From Phoenix dactylifera (taxonomy: Eukaryota > Streptophyta > Magnoliopsida > Arecales > Arecaceae): 64,000 nucleotides of DNA. This document shows, piece after piece, positions 52,111 to 64,000 of the stretch; the stretch's first letter is position 1, and every line of letters starts with the position of its first letter. Location: the NCBI RefSeq assembly GCF_009389715.1, contig NC_052405.1, positions 9,527,194-9,591,193 of the forward strand, in the 5' to 3' direction. A program made the translations under genes and the position numbers. Below the pieces are notes generated by a model that saw only the letters and a program-made list of their open reading frames with translations, did no database searches and had not been told where the DNA came from.

Positions 52111-54770
52111 GTGCTTTATAACCAACCTGTAATTATTTTGAAAAGACTCAAATAACAATGATGATACTGGTGATGATGGAGGAAAGATTGAATATGTACA
52201 TTGACATTTGTTGCTATGAACAAATATATAACACCACTTTTTGGCAACATCTACATGTTGACCTAGACTCTATGTGAAATATAGTGATCTCAATTTTGCC
52301 TCGTAGACTTTCAAGCAATGGCTATTTGGTATATTTTGCATAAGTACCCCTCAAAAGTTTTGATTTTGCATGTATAATATTGTAGTTTTTGTATTTTGTG
52401 TAAATGGTCTTTAATTTCTTTTCACCAATAACCTTACAATAACTACCTGCTAATACTAGTTGCTTTTACCAATTTAATGATATAAATATCCCTGTGCATT
52501 ACATGGTCTGTAAGAAGGATGGTTTTATCATTTTCATTGAAAGTTAATTTTTTAATAGCACTGAAGGGCTAGTTTTTATCACACAGTACCATGTGACACT
52601 GTGACTGCATCTCACTTGCCATATTTGGAAATAAATAGTTGGAGCTCTAGGAAAAAAAATGTTGCACACTAGTCATTATAGGTGGCTTGGACTCCCTCTT
52701 TCTATAACACTTCCATAAATTAGGTAAAGGTGCTGGCTTGACTTTGAAAAATAAGGTTCTGCGTGGGCTTCTCCTAGTTGTTGGCATCAAGGCTCATCTA
52801 ATCTCAGTCTACCACATGGTGCTTCTCTACTTGTGAGGTTTAGCACTTGACAAGGATGGAACTGTAACAAATCCAACTCACATTATATCTTTCTCTCCAA
52901 AACAAAAGAAAAGTTCCATAAAAGAAATATAGCTTGCTTTCAAAAAAAAAAAAAAGGAGAAGAGAAATCTCATAAAAAGAATTCGAGTAGTTTATTTTTT
53001 TGCTTTTTGTAATAAAACAGTACGACTATCTAGAATTTCTTAACCAACACATCAAACCAACCCCATCCCCAACACCAAATAAATAAATAAAATAATAAGA
53101 ATTTCTTGCCTAATGCGTACAATAGTGAATGAATTAATTCTTTGGAAAATAGACCTCCTTTTATCATTTGTTTTTATTTTCTTTTCTTTTCTAAAGAATT
53201 TTTAGATATATTTTAGGTGCCATTCTGATCTATGAAGAAGGAAGTATACACATAATGTTTCTTTTTTCTTTTTTTTTTTTTAAGAAAGAAAGCATATTCT
53301 ATGCTAGATCTATAATGTATATTATTTGCTCAGGTTTAATTTAATTGGGATGAGTTGGATAAGTTGTAATTTTTAGTATAAGTTAGCTCTTAAGCTTGAC
53401 CCTCTTAGTTGCATAGTTACATAGATACATTGATCTACTGCTAATATTGTCTATTTTATGATGAATACTTGTTAGCTAGTAGCTAACTAAGCTCTAATCA
53501 TCTTTTCAAAATGCACCATGCTTTTTTTTTTGTGAAAAATTATGTCATGACATATATTCTTAAAATTCTTCAACATGAATATTTGAGCTACAATCCTTAG
53601 ATACATTGAATAACAATAATGTTATCAACCTGTATTATCTTAAATTCTTCTGGTTGAGCAGCCTTTTGTAGTATACTCCACTTGCTTGAAATACATTTTC
53701 ATTATTCTGTGTAAAAGTTATGCCATCACTATTGTTCTTAAAGTTATCAACTTGAACTTTTATCAAGCAACTATTCAATTTTATTCTCAACATATATGGG
53801 TTGCATCTTTTGGTACATTGAATTGTAGGTGACATTATCGAGCCGTTTTATCCTGATACTTGTTCCTAAGCAGCGATTCATTCTTTCATACTGTTGTTAT
53901 ATTTTCTGTCAAAATTATGCCATCACCTAAAATTCAGATTTTGCCAAACATGCACTTGTTTTTACATAACTATACATATCCTTTGTCCAAAATTCTTTTA
54001 ATAGTCATCATCTTACCAGTAGCATTGAAAAAATGATCGCCAAGCCCTCATTAATCTCCTAGTTCGCAAAAATAATTAAACATGACGAAAGCAAAGGAAC
54101 ATTTGCCGTTCTTTTATTTTAGAAAGAGTTCTAATCACAACTTAGTTTCTATTGTTATTGCACATGTTCAAAACCTTGCTCGTCAAACTCAATTGCAAGA
54201 AAAAAAAAAGCTGAACAGGTACTTGATATCAACCACAAAAGAAAGGATTTAGAAAATAACAAAATTGTAAAACTATTAATAGTAATGCTACACATGATTC
54301 TATACTTTGTATCCTAAAAACATGTCGGCAAATGTCTTCTTTTATTTAATATGTGTTTGTGATTAGCTTTCCTCATCCATATAAGGTTTACTAGACTGAA
54401 TCTTCCATCTAACTAAAAGTTGAGTACATGGGATCCATTGTTCATTTTATATTGTGGTCCTTATCTCAATCTTATTCTTATTTTGCTGCATATATTGAGG
54501 ACCATTGCCTACCATAGCTAAATAGAGTATGAAAATATTAGACAGCTAAATAGCATCACCTTTGCATCCGCATGATCTCGATGAAGATGCAAAAGAATTA
54601 AAATCTAAATATATAACTTTATTATAATAAGAAAAATGGAATATTTTACATAGGATTTCAAATATTTATGTTATGAATAGATAGATTAGGAAGCATTCCA
54701 TGTATTAACCCAGGTATCATGTACTCTTCGGCATCCAAATAGACTTTTAAATTAAAGGATAAATCTATTT
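52111..54770. other. AT-rich intergenic sequence, no gene
   Basis: Degenerate internal similarity at 53520-53960 (AAAATTATG-CCATCA and AACATGAA/AACTTGAA motifs), otherwise featureless to me. Confidence 0.5.
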
Positions 54771-55650
54771 GCTTTCCTCAAATAGTCCAATCCCCAAGAG
54801 GCTTCACTCGTATAAGACCGGCAGACTAGGCCAAAGATCATCTGATCGACCTCAAACATCATACCATCACCACTACAATGAGTTCTCGCATCCAAGCGCG
54901 GGAACCATCAGAGTAGGACACATGGTAGGCATCCACAGCGATCATTACGCTGTTTCCTGCTCTGTGCGGACCAGCTGCTCTTTCTCCGACTCCAGATCGG
55001 GTTGCGAATCTTCCATCACCATCAAAGGTTCCGTAGGTTTGAATCATAAGACGAGGTCACGCTGCATGTCTACTTCCACTCTTTTTGACCAGCTAAAAGG
55101 CGACTAAAAGTCACACCGCCTCGTTGTGGTGCACTTGAGCTGTCCTCAAGTCTAACTCCAAAATCCCCATAACCATCACGTGTCGCATTTCTTGAACCGG
55201 ATTGGACCGGTCCAAGTTGAGATCAAATCGAGCCGGTTCGAACCAATCAATCCGGTCTAAAATCCTCGGAACCACTGAATTGTTTCACATATATGTGGTT
55301 CCATATATGCTTGTAGTTTATCAGATAATTGATGGTGGGTTTTGGGAGATAGAGTGGCCTAGGTCTGAACCGGGCTCGAATGGATACTTGGAATTCAGAA
55401 CATTTTTAGAAACATAGACAAGAGTTCCAACAAATATCTCAAGATACGTTTAATAATGATTAAATATTTTTATAATCGAAATGGCTATTGAAATCCTTAG
55501 ATTAGTTGAATTAATTTGCACCGTCGTCATTAGTACACAATAATCCATCCCATAATCTTATGGATGTGACAACTTGTACGCGTTTTTCTATCTTAATCTC
55601 TAACACTTGAAAGACTTACCAGACCTTCTTGTCTCCCAAGAGGAGGCGGC
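54771..55650. repeat. Diverged duplicated block, copy B
   Basis: Matches copy A in order, offset about 3.6 kb: GGACCGGTCCA at 55204 and GACCTTCTTGTCT at 55622. It contains CACGTG and several GAACCGG motifs (55195-55260). No coding frame recognised. Confidence 0.6.
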
Positions 55651-57350
55651 TTGGTTACGTGTCTCTGTCCAATCATTTATTTTTTATTCGTTTGAAAGTT
55701 GGAGTATCTTCTAAGCATTCACATTTGCCCTTGTTTGGAATATAACATTCCTAGAATCCATGACATGTAAGGGTATGTTTGGATGTTCATACTTGTATTA
55801 CAAATATTGAGAATAACACTAGAAGTGCCATCACTTACCTCTTAAAACTGATAGCAAACATAACTTGTGTCCTACCATTGCAAAATAACTCCAATCTAAA
55901 AGCTAATACATTTGGAGAAGACGAGCATTGTTTAATTTGAATTTCTCAAATAGATATTTTAGATAGGTAGTAGAGTTTTTCCCTTTAAAAAAAATAGAAT
56001 GAGAGAAAGCCTGACTGAATTTAGGAGAGGGTATAATTTGCGCCTAGATCACCGGTGTCGATATCCAATTACTCTACCAAGTCAGCTAGCACCCTATCTG
56101 TGGAAATTAAGGGAGACTAGATGCATTTAGAATAATATGTAGAAAAAATAAGATGATACCCATTTTTATTGTGGTGGAGTTTTCAATCTCATCTGTGAAA
56201 AGTTGTATTAATGTAGTGCTCTCCAAAATGATTTGCATTATCTCATAATGAACCAAGGATTATCAAGTAATGGTCTTTGCATTTCCTCCTATATCACCCT
56301 TGCTATGCCTCATCTTCTCAATCAAGACAAGGGTTTCAATATTATGGATTCCCCACTCGCATAAATGATATCAGGCTAGTAGGGCAGCATGGCATTCAAA
56401 GGCTACCTAAATGCACGTAAGAAGCATTTGCCAGAAGGAAACAAAGCTCATAAAAACAGAGGATAAAAAAGACAACATATGATTCATGCAACTAAGTTTG
56501 GTGCTACTTCATCGATCATTGGCTTTGGTTCTGAGTGCATGGTGCTCAGATATATTAAGCTTTCACAAATATAGCCATCAATTAAGAACCTTAATAAATT
56601 CATATTGTCTTCTACTGCAATAAAAGAAACAAAGGAGGAGCTTGCCTCACATGAATACCAGAGTCTAGCATCCTCCCTTCGCTTTGTGCCACCTCTCCTT
56701 CAGCGAACCATCATGGGAGCTGATCATCTTGTAGGAGCTCTTTCAAAATAATTCATTTGCAAGGGAATATGCCCTTAACAATAAATTTTGCTAGATTGTT
56801 CAGGTACATGAAACATGAATGTAGACATGATTCTAAAGAGTGTTATTGTACGCTTAAGTTATGGATATGGTTAGACTAGAAAGTTCAGATCCTCTATGGC
56901 GGATGTTTCGCACCGAAAAGAGCTGTATACTATTTGGTGAAAGTCAGAGATGAACAATTGTCATGCCAAGATATTGCAGATCACATCAGATTACGTGTGC
57001 GTGTCGCTCTTAAATGTTTGATAGCTATCTGTCTTCGAGATTGAATAACGTGGCGGCCATCGAGAGGGGTACATATCTTTGCAGTAAAAAGCATACACCA
57101 TAAAAGATCTCTTTTAGTGTAAATCTTTATCGTAATCGAACTATTACGTTCGGGAACATACCTAATTTCTTCTCTCTTCTATAATTTCTTCGCTAGTACT
57201 GCACCGGGAACATATATCTTAACATAAAAGTGTCATGGTAGAACATAAGTAAATATATAATGCCACACGATAATATTCACTTTGTTTGCTTTTCCAAACA
57301 TAATAATACATTCACCTGTATTCACGTGAAATTTTTCTACATCGATATCT
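55651..57350. other. Intergenic sequence downstream of the ERF gene
   Basis: Contains a tRNA-like sequence (56026-56098). 56600-56760 reads weakly like the end of a Copia RNase H (GADHLVGALSK), not enough to call. Otherwise nothing. Confidence 0.45.
56026..56098 (-). ncRNA. tRNA-like relic or SINE head
   Basis: The minus strand begins GGGTGCTAGCTGACTTGGTAGAG, whose last 17 bases closely match the tRNA A-box (TAGCTCAGTTGGTAGAG type). It continues for about 45 bases to GCGCAAATTATACCC, where a B-box would be expected but is degraded. An A-rich stretch lies about 30 bases further on. A SINE or dead tRNA copy is likely; a working tRNA gene is not. Confidence 0.4.
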
Positions 57351-57422
57351 TTGATATCCCAAACACAAATCAACACCCAACCATCCCCTCTCTTAAAAAT
57401 TAAAGGATGTTGCCCTTACAGT

Positions 57423-57941
57423 TTACAACAGCGGATCCCACAGCGATCCCTGCACCCAATCGTCCAGCTCACCGGTATCATTGGACCAGACTGGTGGGGC
57501 CAGCAGCATGGCCTCCGCCAGCTCCACCCACATCTTGGGCGAGTCGAGCCCGAGTTCGTCATTCCACGGCCACTCGGACGCCGTCGAGCCGGAGCTGACG
57601 GGGCTCGACCGGGCGAATTCCTGCCTCAACCGGACCCTGGCGGCGGCTTCGAGGGCTGCGGACCGGATGTCGCTCGGGTCGGAGCTGGCGGGCCGGGGGA
57701 GCTGGTCGACGGCCTCGGGGAAATTGAGGCGAGCGTCGCGGCCCTTGAGCCTCAGCGCGGCGACGTCGTGGGCGGCGGCAGCCATCTCGGCCGACTCGAA
57801 GCTTCCGAGCCAAATTCGTGTCTTCTTGCCAGGTTCTCGGATCTCGGAGACCCACTTGCCCCACTTCCTCTTGCGTACTCCCCGGTAGTTCGTCGCCGGC
57901 ACGCCGGCATCCGCCGTGGCTACTTTGCTCTCATGTTCCAT
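57423..57941 (-). CDS. DREB-type AP2/ERF transcription factor
   Basis: 172 residues, no intron. A single AP2 DNA-binding domain spans about residues 18-75, from [18 protein letters not shown] through TRIWLGSF (41-48) to ARLNFP (70-75). Val-31 and Glu-36 occupy domain positions 14 and 19, the DREB signature; ERF types usually have Ala and Asp there. Such proteins bind DRE/CRT-like GCCGAC elements in stress and developmental genes; the target here is inferred from the family. The domain most resembles the small ERF012/ERF014-like group in my memory. The C-terminal third is acidic and hydrophobic ([24 protein letters not shown]), a possible activation region. No DLNxxP repression motif is seen. 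The gene is much more GC-rich than its surroundings. A TATA box lies about 80 bp upstream. Confidence 0.95.
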   Translation of the reverse strand: MEHESKVATADAGVPATNYRGVRKRKWGKWVSEIREPGKKTRIWLGSFESAEMAAAAHDVAALRLKGRDARLNFPEAVDQLPRPASSDPSDIRSAALEAAARVRLRQEFARSSPVSSGSTASEWPWNDELGLDSPKMWVELAEAMLLAPPVWSNDTGELDDWVQGSLWDPLL

Positions 57942-58017
57942 TTCCGTGCGCTTATGGAGACAGAGAGTGTAAGAATATCGTGGTGGCGTTGGGGGAGTAA
58001 GGCTGTAAGGGTGTGGA

Positions 58018-58030
58018 GAGTATATATAAG
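58018..58030 (-). promoter_or_regulatory. TATA box of the ERF gene
   Basis: TATATATA on the minus strand, 78-88 bp upstream of the ATG, a normal distance for a plant core promoter with a short leader. Confidence 0.7.
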
Positions 58031-63440
<5,410 letters not shown>

Positions 63441-63449
63441 GTAGTTAAC

Positions 63450-64000
63450 TTAAAATAGTGTTGACTTCAAATAGATAAACCTCTGTGCTTCTTGAAGACG
63501 ACCTTCCCGTGTAAGAAGGCCAATCATGCAGTCAAAATGCTTTTCAGAGGCCTTTACATCATACTTCCGAACCATGGCGTCAAATATTCTGAGAGCTTCA
63601 TCATGCCATCCTGCCTTGTCACAAATGCTTAAGGCCACATCAAAAGTGAAATGATTCGGAATGAAACCATTCGATAGCATCCAATCAAAGAGACTGAGTG
63701 CTTCTCTGTATCGATTGTTAGAACTATATGCTTCTATAATTGCAGTGCAAGTTAACGATCCCTTGGACTGGACCCCATCAAAGACCTTACGTGCCTTCTC
63801 AACATCCCCACACCTGCCATACATCTTCACTACTTCTGCTACAACCAAAGGGATTGACTCTGCCTTCATCTTTAATACTTGCCCATGTATCTCCCTTCCA
63901 AGTTTTAATGCTCCCAAGTCACCCGAAGTGCTCAAAACTCTAGCTAAGGTAATGCAATCGGGCCTAAAATTAGCTATCCGCATCGATCGGAAAACATTCA
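63450..64000 (-). CDS. Pentatricopeptide repeat (PPR) protein, C-terminal part
   Basis: The frame is open to the right edge, so the N-terminus lies outside the window; the visible ATG at 63983 is internal (preceded by ...NVFRS). About 183 residues are seen, ending YLKSTLF. Repeated helix-turn-helix units of about 35 residues are visible: RPDCITLARVLSTSGDLGAL, then a unit with VAEVVKMYGRCGDVEKARKV, then SLTCTAIIEAYSSNNRYREA, then IPNHFTFDVALSICDKAGWH, then a unit with HFDCMIGLLTREGRLQEA. This is a P- or PLS-type array without a DYW domain at its end. PPR proteins bind RNA base by base in mitochondria or chloroplasts; the target cannot be told from this fragment. Confidence 0.93.
   Translation of the reverse strand, partial: NVFRSMRIANFRPDCITLARVLSTSGDLGALKLGREIHGQVLKMKAESIPLVVAEVVKMYGRCGDVEKARKVFDGVQSKGSLTCTAIIEAYSSNNRYREALSLFDWMLSNGFIPNHFTFDVALSICDKAGWHDEALRIFDAMVRKYDVKASEKHFDCMIGLLTREGRLQEAQRFIYLKSTLF

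Noticed and set aside
56600..56760. Possible Copia RNase H end (GADHLVGALSK)
   Set aside because: Too short and no other retrotransposon domain nearby.

Overview
The window is nuclear DNA of a flowering plant, most likely a monocot and possibly a palm. The evidence is split genes with GT/AG introns of 1 to 5.5 kb, plant-type cytochrome c, AP2/ERF and PPR proteins, BARE/Angela-like Copia retrotransposons, Tourist-like and hAT-like DNA elements, and long (AT)n microsatellites. The palm assignment is inference; no single marker in the window fixes the species.

Layout: 1-1.5 kb holds microsatellites and unassigned sequence. 1.5-4.7 kb is a complete three-exon cytochrome c gene (minus). 5.05-19.2 kb is a transposon nest: a Tourist-like MITE abuts an AT-rich DNA-element relic; that relic was split by a 2.3 kb solo LTR (minus); the solo LTR was split by a nearly intact 10.5 kb Copia element (plus) with 2.6 kb LTRs. 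20.5-21.0 kb carries small LTR-like units. 21.6-24.7 kb is a seven-helix membrane protein gene (minus) with an intron in its 5' leader. 24.8-30.4 kb is AT-rich and gene-poor. 30.5-44.5 kb is a long TPX2/WVD2-like microtubule-protein gene (minus), whose 5.5 kb second intron holds a broken hAT transposase and a partial tandem duplication of exon 3. 44.6-57.3 kb is intergenic, with a four-copy tandem repeat, an orphan promoter and leader, and a duplicated block of about 1 kb. 57.4-58.0 kb is an intronless DREB-type AP2/ERF gene (minus). 58-63.4 kb is intergenic. The right edge is the 3' end of a PPR protein gene (minus).

The five recognisable host genes all lie on the minus strand. They share no evident pathway: respiratory electron carrier, membrane protein of unknown role, microtubule-associated protein, transcription factor, organelle RNA-binding protein. 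No gene cluster or new multi-gene system is visible. The most unusual content is transposon architecture (a Copia element with most of gag deleted in frame, a duplicated primer-binding site and repeated leader hairpins), exon-level damage in the TPX2-like gene, and an orphan terminal coding exon inside a cytochrome c intron. Coordinates and splice sites were worked out by eye; multi-exon models rest on splice consensus and reading-phase agreement, without transcript evidence.
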